From positions 1 through 30,000 of the forward strand of contig JBAYWC010000023.1 of assembly GCA_041674265.1 (NCBI GenBank): DNA of 30,000 nt, read 5' to 3'. Of this stretch, positions 1 through 7,559 are shown piece by piece (the stretch's first letter is position 1; each line of letters begins with the position of its first letter). The position numbers and the translations under genes were made by a program. The notes under the pieces were generated by a model. It was not told where the DNA came from and searched no databases. It worked only from the letters and a program-made list of their open reading frames with translations. The DNA comes from QYQL01 sp041674265 (GTDB taxonomy: Bacteria > Verrucomicrobiota > Verrucomicrobiia > Chthoniobacterales > Terrimicrobiaceae).

Positions 1-846
1 ACCCCGTCGTTCAACCAGGCGGACTTTTTGGACGCCGCGATCCGTTCGGTTGTCTCGCAGGCCCATCCGGCATTGCAGTATGTGCTCATGGACGGGGGAT
101 CGACGGACGGGTCGCAGGAAATCATCGAGCGGTACCGGAAATCGTTTCATCATGTTTGCTCCGGGCCGGACAAAGGCCAGTATGACGCCATCAACAAGGG
201 GTTTGCTTTGACGGATGGGTCGCTCATGGGCTGGCTGAATTCCGATGACATGCACATGCCGTGGACGCTTTCCATGGTGGGGGAGATTTTTTCGCTGTTC
301 CCGGAAGTGCGGTGGTTGACGACGCGTTTTCCCATCCGGTGGGATGCCGCCGGGCGGGCGGTGAACTGCACGGATGTGAGGGGATATTCCCGGGAAGGCA
401 TTCTTCGCGGAGAAACGCTGCCTGGTGCAGAGGGATTCACCACTTGGCCGATCCAGCAGGAGTCCACGTTTTGGCGGCGGGATCTTTGGGAGGAAGTGGG
501 GGGAGCGCTGGATGTTTCTCTGGATGCCGCGGCGGACTTTGATCTTTGGATGCGTTTTGCGAAGGTGGCCGAACCGTTTTCCATTTCCGTGCCGTTGGGG
601 GGATTTCGACGGCATGGGAACCAGAAAACATCAAAAGCCTTGGAACGCTATCAAGCGCAGGCCATGAGTTCGTTTCGCCGGCACGGAAAGAAACTTGCCG
701 CAGGAATCATGCGCAATTTCTGCCGCGACCGCCTTCCCTGTGCGCTTTACCCCATTGCTCGGGTTGCGGGGTGGCTTCACACCGCAAAGGTGATCCAGCG
801 CACGCGTGACAATTCCGCCTGGGTTATTCACGAAGTCAGCGTTTGA
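1..846 (+). CDS. GT2 family glycosyltransferase, 5' end cut by window edge
   Basis: The reading frame is open from base 1 and begins TPSFNQADFL, which matches the first beta strand of GT2 (WcaA-like) enzymes. The start codon therefore lies just before the window; the TTG at 28 is not a credible start. MDGGSTDGS is the nucleotide-binding strand. LNSDD near residue 80 of the visible part is the metal-binding DxD-type motif. QQESTFWRR, followed by DFDLWMRF, is the acceptor-side signature of this subgroup. There is no membrane segment, so the enzyme should act in the cytoplasm, adding a sugar from a nucleotide sugar to a growing glycan. It is the first visible gene of the polysaccharide cluster; the next gene starts at or just after its stop. 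The donor and acceptor cannot be read from the sequence. Confidence 0.9.
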   Translation, partial: TPSFNQADFLDAAIRSVVSQAHPALQYVLMDGGSTDGSQEIIERYRKSFHHVCSGPDKGQYDAINKGFALTDGSLMGWLNSDDMHMPWTLSMVGEIFSLFPEVRWLTTRFPIRWDAAGRAVNCTDVRGYSREGILRGETLPGAEGFTTWPIQQESTFWRRDLWEEVGGALDVSLDAAADFDLWMRFAKVAEPFSISVPLGGFRRHGNQKTSKALERYQAQAMSSFRRHGKKLAAGIMRNFCRDRLPCALYPIARVAGWLHTAKVIQRTRDNSAWVIHEVSV

Positions 847-850
847 GAAA

Positions 851-1696
851 GTGGAGACAGAAAAACACACACTCAAGGACTGCGGGGTTGTTTACATTGC
901 AACAGGCCTGCGGTTTGTGGAGGAGGCCAGAGCTTCCGTGCGCAGTCTTCGGCTTCATCACCCGGAATGGCCGTCCGTCTTGTTCACGGATGTTGGGGGC
1001 AACTTTTGCGGAGACGTGTTTTCGGATATTCGGCGGATCAAAAATCCGGGCCATTCCTTCGCGGACAAAATTGGACCGCTGGTTGATTCTCCTTTTGAGA
1101 GGACCATCTTTTTAGATACCGACACCCATGTGTGCGCTCCGCTGCACGATCTTTTTGCCGTTCTTGACCGAGTGGATCTGGTAGCCGCCCATGCTCCGAT
1201 GCGCGTGACCTGGCCTCAGCCGGAGATTCCGGATTCTTTTCCGGAGATCAACAGCGGGGTTCTGGCTTGGCGGAAAAGCGGCCAAACGGACCGTCTCTTT
1301 GCGGAGTGGGAGCGTCTCTATCGTGAACATGTGGCATCCACGGGACAAAAGGACGACCAGCCGGCTTTGCGGCGCGCGCTTTTTGAGTCCAAAATCCGGC
1401 TGGGAATCCTTCCGCCGGAATACAATTTCCGGACGGTCATGCCGGCATTCGCGGGCCGGGGCCCGGTGCGGATCATTCATGGAAGACACGTTGATCTGGC
1501 CGCCGTTGAGCGCCGTCTGAACGCACGCCGGGGATGCCGGGCGGTCATTCCCGGCGACCGGGATTTCACTTCGGAACGCCTGGTGTTTCTTTCCGGAGGA
1601 ATCCGCTTTGTGGTGGCTCCGCTTCAAGCGCTGGCCGGCGGATGGTTTCGGATGGTCTCGGTCCTGACAACACTCAAGCGGGCGCTGTTCGGATGA
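851..1696 (+). CDS. DxD-containing nucleotide-sugar transferase-like protein
   Basis: The protein begins with the strand GVVYIATGLRFVEEA, then a ladder of short strands and helices, and carries FLDTDTHV, a DxD metal/nucleotide-sugar motif. A later HGRH could complete the site. This layout fits GT8-like or 'nucleotide-diphospho-sugar transferase' folds; I cannot place it in a named family. The start is uncertain. GTG 851 sits 4 nt after the previous stop and gives a short leader before the first strand. GTG 806 would overlap the previous gene by about 40 nt and add 15 residues, with a possible SD (AAGGTGA) upstream. The 3' end overlaps the next gene by 4 nt (ATGA at 1693). The role is inferred from the motif and the neighbours: a transferase in surface-glycan assembly. 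Confidence 0.75.
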   Translation: METEKHTLKDCGVVYIATGLRFVEEARASVRSLRLHHPEWPSVLFTDVGGNFCGDVFSDIRRIKNPGHSFADKIGPLVDSPFERTIFLDTDTHVCAPLHDLFAVLDRVDLVAAHAPMRVTWPQPEIPDSFPEINSGVLAWRKSGQTDRLFAEWERLYREHVASTGQKDDQPALRRALFESKIRLGILPPEYNFRTVMPAFAGRGPVRIIHGRHVDLAAVERRLNARRGCRAVIPGDRDFTSERLVFLSGGIRFVVAPLQALAGGWFRMVSVLTTLKRALFG

Positions 1697-2748
1697 AGAT
1701 CGCCTTTGTCTATGCGGGGGGGCGCGAAGCCCGCCTGGAGGCCGCCCGATTGGGGAATGCCCCAACCGATTTTTTTTATGGAGCCATCGAGATGGAGCGG
1801 GACGGCCACGTGATACAGGTTCATGACCTCCCGGCGGTCCCTTCAAAATTCTCGAGATATCTCAACCGGTTCGTGCGACGCTGGCTCCCGCCGAAAACCC
1901 AGGTTCCGGATATTTTTGCCGCAGGAAAACTTCTGCACTTGCTTCAAGACTGCGATGCGGTGATCGCGACGACAAGCGGCACCGCATTTGCCCTCGGGAT
2001 CTGGAAGAAGTTGGGGAAACTGCCCGCGCGACTGATCGGCATTCACTGCGGGATTGTCAATTGCCGGCACGACCTTCCCCGCGCAAAGTCTGCGGCAGCC
2101 ATTTTGAAAGCCATGACCCCGGTGCTCTTCGCCGACAATGAGGCCTCCGAAATGGAAAATCAATTCGGAGGCCCGAAGCCCGCTTCGGTTTGGTTCGGTG
2201 TGGACGAGGAGTATTGGAATCCCGGCCCGGTTGTCCGGACGCGAAACGGTGTGTTGGCGGTGGGCAACGATGGACGCCGGGATTATGAAACTCTTCTGAA
2301 AACCGCAACTTTGCTTCCAGAGGTTTCGTTCAAAATTGTGACACGGATTTCCCTTGGCCAGGATTTGCCTCCGAATGTGAAACACCTTCATGGCGATTGG
2401 AGCACGGATGCTGTCAGCGACGAAACCTTGCGGGAGTTTTACCGCTCGGCTGCCTGTGTGGCGGTGCCGCTCCATGAAAGCATCCAGCCTTCCGGACAAA
2501 GCGTGGCCATGCAGGCGATGATGTGCGGGGCTCCGGTGGTGATGACAAGGACCCCGGGCTGGTGGGGAGCGGAGGTGCTGCGATCGGGAGAGCACCTCTT
2601 TGAAGTGCCGCCAAAAAATCCGGAAGCTCTCGCGGCGGCCATCCGGCAGGCCGCTTGTCCCGGCCTCCTCGCCCGGCAGGCATTGCTTGCCGCCGGCTGG
2701 ACGGGGAAAGGCTTCGCCAAGCGGCTCGGGGGCATATTTTCCCCATGA
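1693..2748 (+). CDS. GT4-like glycosyltransferase (GT-B fold), 351 aa
   Basis: The start is ATG 1693, which shares ATGA with the preceding stop and gives the typical GT-B beginning MKIAFVYAGG. An in-frame extension back to 1534 is rejected as antisense-like filler. The N-terminal half is an acceptor domain. The C-terminal half has the donor-domain features of GT4 enzymes: a VGNDGRRDYETLL strand-helix, then AVPLHES...SGQSVAMQAMMCGAPVVMT, the place of the E-x7-E loop that grips the nucleotide sugar. Here the second element is 'QAMMCG', so the canonical second glutamate is replaced by glutamine. It closes the first block of the cluster; a 50-nt gap and the RHH/PIN toxin module follow. The sugar specificity is unknown. 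Confidence 0.82.
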   Translation: MKIAFVYAGGREARLEAARLGNAPTDFFYGAIEMERDGHVIQVHDLPAVPSKFSRYLNRFVRRWLPPKTQVPDIFAAGKLLHLLQDCDAVIATTSGTAFALGIWKKLGKLPARLIGIHCGIVNCRHDLPRAKSAAAILKAMTPVLFADNEASEMENQFGGPKPASVWFGVDEEYWNPGPVVRTRNGVLAVGNDGRRDYETLLKTATLLPEVSFKIVTRISLGQDLPPNVKHLHGDWSTDAVSDETLREFYRSAACVAVPLHESIQPSGQSVAMQAMMCGAPVVMTRTPGWWGAEVLRSGEHLFEVPPKNPEALAAAIRQAACPGLLARQALLAAGWTGKGFAKRLGGIFSP

Positions 2749-2799
2749 AGATGGGTCCTGTCATCGGCGGAACCGTTTGTGGGCCGACCGGCCGCCGAT

Positions 2800-2836
2800 T
2801 TGACATCTGATGCTGGATGTTTTATCATCACTCATC
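2800..2836 (+). promoter_or_regulatory. Sigma70-like promoter of RHH antitoxin 1 (predicted leaderless)
   Basis: TTGACA (2800-2805), a 17-nt spacer and TATCAT (2823-2828) make a near-consensus promoter. The antitoxin ATG follows 8 nt after the -10 box, where transcription would normally begin. No Shine-Dalgarno sequence fits in the gap. The predicted mRNA is therefore leaderless or nearly so. Confidence 0.65.
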
Positions 2837-3070
2837 ATGAGAACGACTTTGGATCTTGAGAAACCGGTGCTGGCGGAATTGAAAGCCTTTGGGAGGCGCG
2901 AGGGGAGATCTCTGGGGCAGGCGGCTTCCCAGTTGCTTGCCGAGGCTCTGGCCGACCGGGGCAGGCAGGTCAAACCGGCTGAGAAATTCCATTGGATTTC
3001 ACGGCCCATGAAGGCGCGGGTGGATCTTTCGGACAAAGAAGCGGTTTTTGCCGCACTCGACGAAAAGTGA
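2837..3070 (+). CDS. Ribbon-helix-helix antitoxin (VapB-type), 77 aa
   Basis: The N-terminus MRTTLDLEKPVLAELKAF, followed by a second helix (SLGQAASQLLAEAL), is the ribbon-helix-helix DNA-binding fold of VapB-like antitoxins. The tail of about 35 residues should wrap the toxin. ATG 2837 is preferred over 2810 because it starts the RHH strand directly and sits at the promoter's expected +1. Its stop overlaps the toxin GTG by GTGA (3067-3070), the usual antitoxin-first arrangement that couples toxin synthesis to the antitoxin. By family knowledge the complex should autorepress its own promoter. The module lies in a seam between two glycosyltransferase blocks. Confidence 0.85.
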   Translation: MRTTLDLEKPVLAELKAFGRREGRSLGQAASQLLAEALADRGRQVKPAEKFHWISRPMKARVDLSDKEAVFAALDEK

Positions 3071-3501
3071 GTTATTCCCTGGACGCAAACATTCTGCTCT
3101 ATGCTTCGGATGAGAGTTCTCCGCGGAGCAGGCGGGCGGCGGAGTTTCTCAAGGAATGCCTGGAGGAGGCCGACCTCCTCTGCCTCGCATGGCCCACCCT
3201 GATGGCCTACCAGAGGATTGCCACGCACCCGGGGATTTTTCAGAATCCGCTCAGCCCCAGGGAAGCGTGGAAGAACATCCGTCAACTCATGAGTCTTGCA
3301 CGCGTGCGGATCATCGGGGAACAGCCCGGCTTTGCGGAGGAATACGAGAAGGTGACCGGGGCGTTTCCGGTGCGTGGCAACCATGTGCCGGACGCGCATT
3401 TGGCGGCCATCCTGCGCCAACACGGGGTCAAAACCCTCTATTCCGCCGACGCGGATTTCCGGAAGTTCGACTTCTTGAAAGTCGTGAACCCATTCGCCTG
3501 A
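3067..3501 (+). CDS. PIN-domain toxin, VapC family, 144 aa
   Basis: GTG 3067 overlaps the antitoxin stop and gives SYSLDANILLYASDESSP, the first PIN strand with Asp6. GNHVPDAHLAAI gives Asp109, and YSADADFRKF gives Asp128/Asp130, so most of the metal-binding acidic cluster of PIN ribonucleases is present. The usual middle glutamate is not at its expected site: the helix reads LMAYQRIATHP. I recall the same 'RIATHP' pattern in one VapC subgroup, so this is probably subgroup variation rather than inactivation. The length is normal for VapC. The expected activity is Mg-dependent cleavage of tRNA or other RNA when the RHH partner is degraded. Confidence 0.85.
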   Translation: MSYSLDANILLYASDESSPRSRRAAEFLKECLEEADLLCLAWPTLMAYQRIATHPGIFQNPLSPREAWKNIRQLMSLARVRIIGEQPGFAEEYEKVTGAFPVRGNHVPDAHLAAILRQHGVKTLYSADADFRKFDFLKVVNPFA

Positions 3502-3698
3502 AATTCTGCGGCAAACCATGATCTGGAATTGGCCACAAAGAGGGGATTCACATGTGAAACATTTCAAGGAGTTTGGGTTTCAACGGGTTTGGAATCCTTT
3601 GGCTGACTGATTGCTTTTTTGCAGATGACGGAGCATCAGGCCAAGTGGTTTGGTTTGAGAAAAACTCCTGGGGTTCTCGCAAATTCTGGGAAGTTCAA
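3502..3698 (+). other. Non-coding seam between two TA loci, with a perfect palindrome
   Basis: No gene is supported here. The stretch holds a perfect 12-nt palindrome, TTCACATGTGAA, at 3547-3558, and a T-run at 3615-3620. Base composition is more AT-rich than in the flanking genes. A 33-codon frame at 3625-3726 runs into the next promoter and has no recognisable family. Confidence 0.4.
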
Positions 3699-3733
3699 TG
3701 GACATGATGACACGGCGGTAATATAATGACGAC
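3699..3733 (+). promoter_or_regulatory. Promoter of RHH antitoxin 2 (predicted leaderless), with direct repeats
   Basis: TGGACA (3699-3704), a 17-nt spacer and a perfect TATAAT (3722-3727) precede ATG 3734 by 6 nt, so transcription should start at the start codon. GACATGAT occurs at 3701-3708 and again at 3731-3738, exactly 30 bp apart (about three helical turns). The pair overlaps the -35 box and the start codon and is a candidate operator for the RHH protein. Confidence 0.65.
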
Positions 3734-3967
3734 ATGATTCGGACGCAAATCCAGTTGGAACCATCCACCTATGAGGAGATGAAAAAGCGCGCTGTACAAC
3801 TGGGTTGCAGCATCGCGGAGCTGGCCAGGAGGAGCATAGAGGAAGGGTTGGCCCGGCAGCGTCAGGAGGACAAATGGGCAAGGACTTTGGAGGTGGCCGG
3901 ACGGTATCGAAGCGGGTTGGGGAATCTTGCCGAACAGCACGACGAATATCTCTCCGATGAGTGGTGA
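3734..3967 (+). CDS. Orphan ribbon-helix-helix antitoxin, 77 aa
   Basis: MIRTQIQLEPSTYEEMKKRA and then CSIAELARRSIEEGL form the strand-helix-helix of an RHH DNA-binding antitoxin. The tail, with GRYRSGLGNLAEQHDEYL, is the toxin-binding segment typical of VapB proteins paired with PIN toxins. The frame is intact and has a near-consensus promoter. The stop overlaps a GTG (3964-3967), where the PIN toxin should start, but only a toxin remnant follows. The protein may persist as a stand-alone repressor, or as an antidote to a homologous toxin elsewhere (inference). Confidence 0.8.
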   Translation: MIRTQIQLEPSTYEEMKKRAVQLGCSIAELARRSIEEGLARQRQEDKWARTLEVAGRYRSGLGNLAEQHDEYLSDEW

Positions 3968-4038
3968 CTTTGTTTTCGCGGGCCTTCGCATTTGACCGGC
4001 ATTTTGCCGAGGAAGGCTTTTCGGCATGTTCGCCATAA
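3964..4038 (+). pseudogene. VapC/PIN toxin reduced to start codon plus C-terminal tail
   Basis: A 24-codon frame starts at the GTG that overlaps the antitoxin stop and ends at TAA 4036-4038. Its last residues, FAFDRHFAEEGFSACSP, match the C-terminal strand-helix of VapC toxins ('FSFDxHFxxxGF'). The N-terminal strand and the central catalytic core are absent. About 110 codons appear to have been lost by an internal deletion that kept the coupled start and the tail. The product cannot be a working nuclease. Confidence 0.72.
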
Positions 4039-4111
4039 CATTTTGCCCGGACGGCGGAACCGAGGTCTCCCGGGCCTGTCGGCTGTTGCTTCAGGCAGAG
4101 GAACCGACTTT

Positions 4112-5098
4112 ATGATATTTCCCAAATTCCCCAAGCCGGTTGTGGCCGTCAGCATGGTGCCGACGCGTTCTCCGTGGGGCGGGGCGAGCCCGTTTGTCTG
4201 GCAATTGCACGATATTTTGCGGCGTCGTGGTTGCAAGGTGCAGTATCACCTCCGGGGGCGGGTGGATCTGGTCTTTATCATCGACCCGCGCAACGATCAT
4301 CCGGCCAAGCGGTTCGGGTTGAGGGAACTCCGGGGGTTCCGGAAAGAACGTCCGGACGTTCCGGTCCTGCACCGGATCAACGAGTGCGACCAGCGCAAGG
4401 GAACGAACGACATCGACGAACTTCTGCGCGAGACAAACGCGCTTTGCGACCACACGGTTTTCATCGCGGAGTGGCTGCGGGATTACTTTGCCGCGAAGTG
4501 GTTCGATTTGTCCCGTCCGCACAGTTGCATTTACAACGGGGCCGATCCCGCGGTTTACCATCCGTTCGGCAGCGCCAACGCCGGCCAGGGGGAGCCGCTC
4601 ACGATTGCCACGCACCACTGGTCGGACAATCCGCTGAAGGGTTTTGATATTTACGAATTGGTGGACCACCTCATCGCCGACGGGAAGCTTCCGGGCTTCA
4701 AGCTGAGGGTGATCGGACGCTGGCCGAAAAGTATCCAGTGGCGGTCCGCCGAACTTTTCGGTCCGATGACCGGGCGTCCGCTCGCGAGGAAGCTGCGCGA
4801 GTGCCACATCTACCTCACGGCCTCGCGTTGGGAACCCTGCGGGATGCACCATGTGGAAGGCGCCCAGTGCGGGTTGCCGCTGGTCTATCATGAGGACGGG
4901 GGCGGGATTGTCGAAGCCGGGAAAAAATACGGGCTCGGCTATCGTGGAGATCCGACCGGTGCCATCCGGGAAGTCGCGGCCCGCCTGCCGGAATTCCGGC
5001 GCAGGGTTTTTGCTAACATGCCGTCGGGAGACCGGATGGCGATGGACTATGCCGATGTCTGCCGGATGCTCATGGCGGACCGGGGTTTCAACCGTTGA
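4112..5098 (+). CDS. GT4-type glycosyltransferase, 328 aa
   Basis: ATG 4112 follows AGAGGAA at SD distance; an in-frame extension back to 3992 would run into the toxin remnant and is rejected. The protein has PVVAVSMVPTRSPWGGASPF near its start, the glycine loop of this GT-B subgroup. LVFIIDPRNDH and HRINECDQRKGTNDID follow, also characteristic of it. The C-terminal donor domain has ATHHWSDNPLKGFDIY and CHIYLTASRWEPCGMHHVEG, with GMHHVEGAQCGLPLVY in the position of the GT4 nucleotide-sugar loop. No membrane segment is seen, so it should act in the cytoplasm. It opens the second block of the cluster. One nucleotide separates its stop from the methyltransferase start, suggesting a shared transcript. 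Confidence 0.87.
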   Translation: MIFPKFPKPVVAVSMVPTRSPWGGASPFVWQLHDILRRRGCKVQYHLRGRVDLVFIIDPRNDHPAKRFGLRELRGFRKERPDVPVLHRINECDQRKGTNDIDELLRETNALCDHTVFIAEWLRDYFAAKWFDLSRPHSCIYNGADPAVYHPFGSANAGQGEPLTIATHHWSDNPLKGFDIYELVDHLIADGKLPGFKLRVIGRWPKSIQWRSAELFGPMTGRPLARKLRECHIYLTASRWEPCGMHHVEGAQCGLPLVYHEDGGGIVEAGKKYGLGYRGDPTGAIREVAARLPEFRRRVFANMPSGDRMAMDYADVCRMLMADRGFNR

Positions 5099-5099
5099 G

Positions 5100-5843
5100 A
5101 TGAAAAGATATCTGGACCGTCTCAAGCCGGTGCTGCCCGGTTTCGTGGCCCGATTGGTTTTTGAAAAAGGGCGCGTCGATCATTTGGAAGGACGGAGTGC
5201 GTCCGAGATTTTCCGGGACATTTACCGTCTCAATGCCTGGGGCAGCGCGGAATCGAAGTCCGGCAGCGGCTCGACGCTTTCCTACACGGCGGAATTGCGG
5301 AACGAACTGCCGGAGTTTTTGCAGCGGCATGGCGTCCGTTCGATGGTGGACATTCCCTGCGGGGATTTCAACTGGATGAGGCGGGCCGATCTTTCCGGCG
5401 TCCATTATACCGGGCTGGATGTGGTGCCCGAGCTGATTGCGCACAACCGGAAGAAATTCGGAGGTTCCTCCCGGACGTTTGCCGTGTGCGACATTCTGAG
5501 CGGGCCACCGCCGTGTGCGGATCTGGTTTTTTGCCGGGATCTTCTGATTCATTTCAGCTATCGGGATGCCCTCGCCGCCCTGCGAAACATGGTTGCCAGC
5601 GGCAGCACCTGGCTGCTGACAACGACCTACAGGCAGGGCCGGAATCGTTCCGAGCCGACCGGTGGATTTTATCGGATCAATCTCGAAGAGACACCGTTTC
5701 TGTTTTCTCCACCGGAGGCATGGCTTGCCGATGGAGAAGGAAAAACCGCGCCGAACGGCCGGACCCTCGGGCTTTGGAAATTGGCGGAGATGGATCTCGA
5801 TGGTTTGGCCGGCCGGATCGGGCCGGGCCTTGAGGTTTTTTGA
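5100..5843 (+). CDS. Class I SAM-dependent methyltransferase, 247 aa
   Basis: ATG 5100 is 1 nt after the previous stop. A conserved lead-in (IFRDIYRLNAWGSAESKSGSGS, residues about 37-58) precedes MVDIPCGDFNWM, the glycine-rich SAM-binding motif I. YTGLDVV is the motif II acidic strand end and LVFCRDLLIHFSY is motif IV. This pattern defines a methyltransferase group that I know from polysaccharide and lipopolysaccharide clusters, so a sugar hydroxyl or a glycan intermediate is the likely substrate (inference). The protein is cytosolic with no membrane segments. The next gene begins 1 nt after its stop. Confidence 0.85.
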   Translation: MKRYLDRLKPVLPGFVARLVFEKGRVDHLEGRSASEIFRDIYRLNAWGSAESKSGSGSTLSYTAELRNELPEFLQRHGVRSMVDIPCGDFNWMRRADLSGVHYTGLDVVPELIAHNRKKFGGSSRTFAVCDILSGPPPCADLVFCRDLLIHFSYRDALAALRNMVASGSTWLLTTTYRQGRNRSEPTGGFYRINLEETPFLFSPPEAWLADGEGKTAPNGRTLGLWKLAEMDLDGLAGRIGPGLEVF

Positions 5844-5844
5844 T

Positions 5845-6732
5845 ATGGTTCCTCCCATCCTCATGCCGACTGCCCCGCGGTATCTTCCGCTGGCGCAGTG
5901 GACTTGCGGGCGGATCGCGAGGTTCTGGTCCGGCCATCCGCGCATTTTTCTCTGTGGTGCAGAGGGAGACGGGCGGGCGCTTCCGTTGCGGGATGATCCC
6001 CGGGATTGGATGCGTGTCGCCGCTTCCGCCTGCGCGGACCTTTTGGCCGATGGCTTCCGGCAGGTTTATGTGATATTGGACGACCATCCGCCGATTGCCG
6101 AATGTCATGCGGAGCATCTTGGCAGGACGCTTCCCGGGATGGTGGAGGAACTCGGGATGACGAGCCTTGTCACCGGCGGTTACGGTCCCCTGAACAAGCG
6201 CAAGGGGAGGGTGACGTGCTGGAAGGGGTTCACGCCGGAATGCCTGCCTCTCTCACAACCCTGGAAACTTCCCCTGCATCCGGCGTTGTGGAATCTCCAG
6301 AGGCTCCACGACATCCTCATTCATCTCATCAATCGCCTTCCGGATTCCGTGCATACCCCATGGGCGTTCGAGAGAATCGGGAGCGATTTGGAAAAGGGCG
6401 GTGTTCGTGAAGACTGGCTCTCGGCCTGCTGGCGGGTGAATGCCCGGGAAACCTCCACGCCGGAAGCGCTTGCGCTCCATGACTTCCGGGACCGCATCGT
6501 CCGCCTCGCGCTGCGCGTCAGCGCTTGTGACGCTTTGGTCTTCGCGGGGCGAGACGGCAGGGACGCGGTGGTCGGCGCTTTGGCCGGGCTTCGTCATCCG
6601 CGCATCGGCCCATACCCCTGCTTCTGGAGCGGCGTGATGAAAAAAGGCCGAATCAACCAGGATTACCTCTTCTACGCGCGATTCAAAAACCGTCCGGACC
6701 TGGTTGAGGGGTTGGTGAATATCCCGCTGTGA
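5845..6732 (+). CDS. Conserved-looking protein of unknown function, 295 aa
   Basis: The start is ATG 5845, 1 nt after the methyltransferase stop; an extension back to 5662 lies antisense-like inside that gene and is rejected. I do not recognise a family. Visible features are an N-terminal IFLCGAEGDGR, a beta strand with adjacent acids (QVYVILDDHPPIAE), GGYGPLNKRKGR, and a C-terminus with PCFWSGVMKKGRINQDYLFYARF. The VILDDHPP strand resembles the metal-binding end strand of a nucleotide-sugar transferase. The protein has no signal peptide or membrane segment. Its position between a methyltransferase and a GT2 gene suggests a role in glycan assembly, possibly as a diverged glycosyltransferase. 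That is inference only. Confidence 0.7.
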   Translation: MVPPILMPTAPRYLPLAQWTCGRIARFWSGHPRIFLCGAEGDGRALPLRDDPRDWMRVAASACADLLADGFRQVYVILDDHPPIAECHAEHLGRTLPGMVEELGMTSLVTGGYGPLNKRKGRVTCWKGFTPECLPLSQPWKLPLHPALWNLQRLHDILIHLINRLPDSVHTPWAFERIGSDLEKGGVREDWLSACWRVNARETSTPEALALHDFRDRIVRLALRVSACDALVFAGRDGRDAVVGALAGLRHPRIGPYPCFWSGVMKKGRINQDYLFYARFKNRPDLVEGLVNIPL

Positions 6733-6746
6733 GCGGACGGAACGAC

Positions 6747-7559
6747 ATGAAGATCGTCGGAATCCTCCTTGCGAAGAACGAGGAACGCTTCGTCAAACGC
6801 GCGGTCAAAAATGCGCTCGGCTTTTGTGACGAGTTCCTTGCCGTGGACAACGGATCCACCGACCGAACCACGGAAATTCTGAAGTCGCTGGAGGCATCAT
6901 CAGCGGGGAAGCTCAAATACCACCATGCTTCGCATCCGCGGGTGAGCCATGATTTGATCGCCGGTTATGCCGGAACTCCCACATGGATTTTTGGTGTAGA
7001 TGCCGATGAGATTTACGATCCGGCGGGTTTGGAGAGATTCCGGCGGCGGCTGGAGAGCGGGGAATTCGACAGGGACTGGTGTCTTTTCGGCAATGTGCTC
7101 AATGTCCGCCACCTCGGGGAAGGATTTGCCGAAGGGCACCTCGCTCCTCCCTGCCGCAGCATGACGAAGCTTTACAATTTTTCGGCCATCCATGCGTGGA
7201 AGGGGCCGTGCCTGGAACGTCTTCACGGGGGACGGGTGGATTTTCGAGAAGGCTACGGCGACCATTTGCGGCGCGACCTTCATCAGGGCGTCTCGTGGGA
7301 AGAAGCGGATTTCCGGTGCCTGCACGTTTGCTTCCTGCCCCGTTCGCCGGTTGACGCCCGGGGCAGGGGACCGAGAAAAAACATCATGGACATGTATAAC
7401 TGGAGCCTCCGGAAAGCGGTCGGCGGGCTCTGGGGCCGGCTCAGGGGAAGACCGGAGATCGATTGGAAAGAGCAGCGATACGGACGGGGACCGCTCGTGA
7501 AACGGGATGTCGCGGCGTTTTTTCCGGACGACGGACGGACTCCCGGAGGACTTTGTTGA
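6747..7559 (+). CDS. GT2 family glycosyltransferase, 270 aa
   Basis: MKIVGILLAKNEERFVKRAV is the classical GT2 (WaaE/KdtX-like) start, followed by FLAVDNGSTDRTTEIL (nucleotide site) and WIFGVDADEIYDP (DxD with following acid). ATG 6747 has a GGA at 5-nt spacing and begins exactly at the family N-terminus. GTG 6729 would overlap the upstream stop as GTGA, as elsewhere in this cluster, and add six residues, so it stays possible. The C-terminal part, including VSWEEADFRCLHVCFLP, probably carries the acceptor site. The protein is cytosolic. Its stop overlaps the TTG start of the next gene. Confidence 0.87.
   Translation: MKIVGILLAKNEERFVKRAVKNALGFCDEFLAVDNGSTDRTTEILKSLEASSAGKLKYHHASHPRVSHDLIAGYAGTPTWIFGVDADEIYDPAGLERFRRRLESGEFDRDWCLFGNVLNVRHLGEGFAEGHLAPPCRSMTKLYNFSAIHAWKGPCLERLHGGRVDFREGYGDHLRRDLHQGVSWEEADFRCLHVCFLPRSPVDARGRGPRKNIMDMYNWSLRKAVGGLWGRLRGRPEIDWKEQRYGRGPLVKRDVAAFFPDDGRTPGGLC

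Noticed and set aside
1534..1692. N-terminal extension of the 351-residue glycosyltransferase
   Set aside because: The extension overlaps the previous gene in another frame and lacks family similarity; the ATGA start at 1693 fits the cluster pattern.
3625..3726. 33-codon frame (MTEHQAKWFGLRKTPGVL...) before the orphan antitoxin
   Set aside because: It ends inside the TATAAT box, has no clear SD and no family; kept only as part of the non-coding seam.
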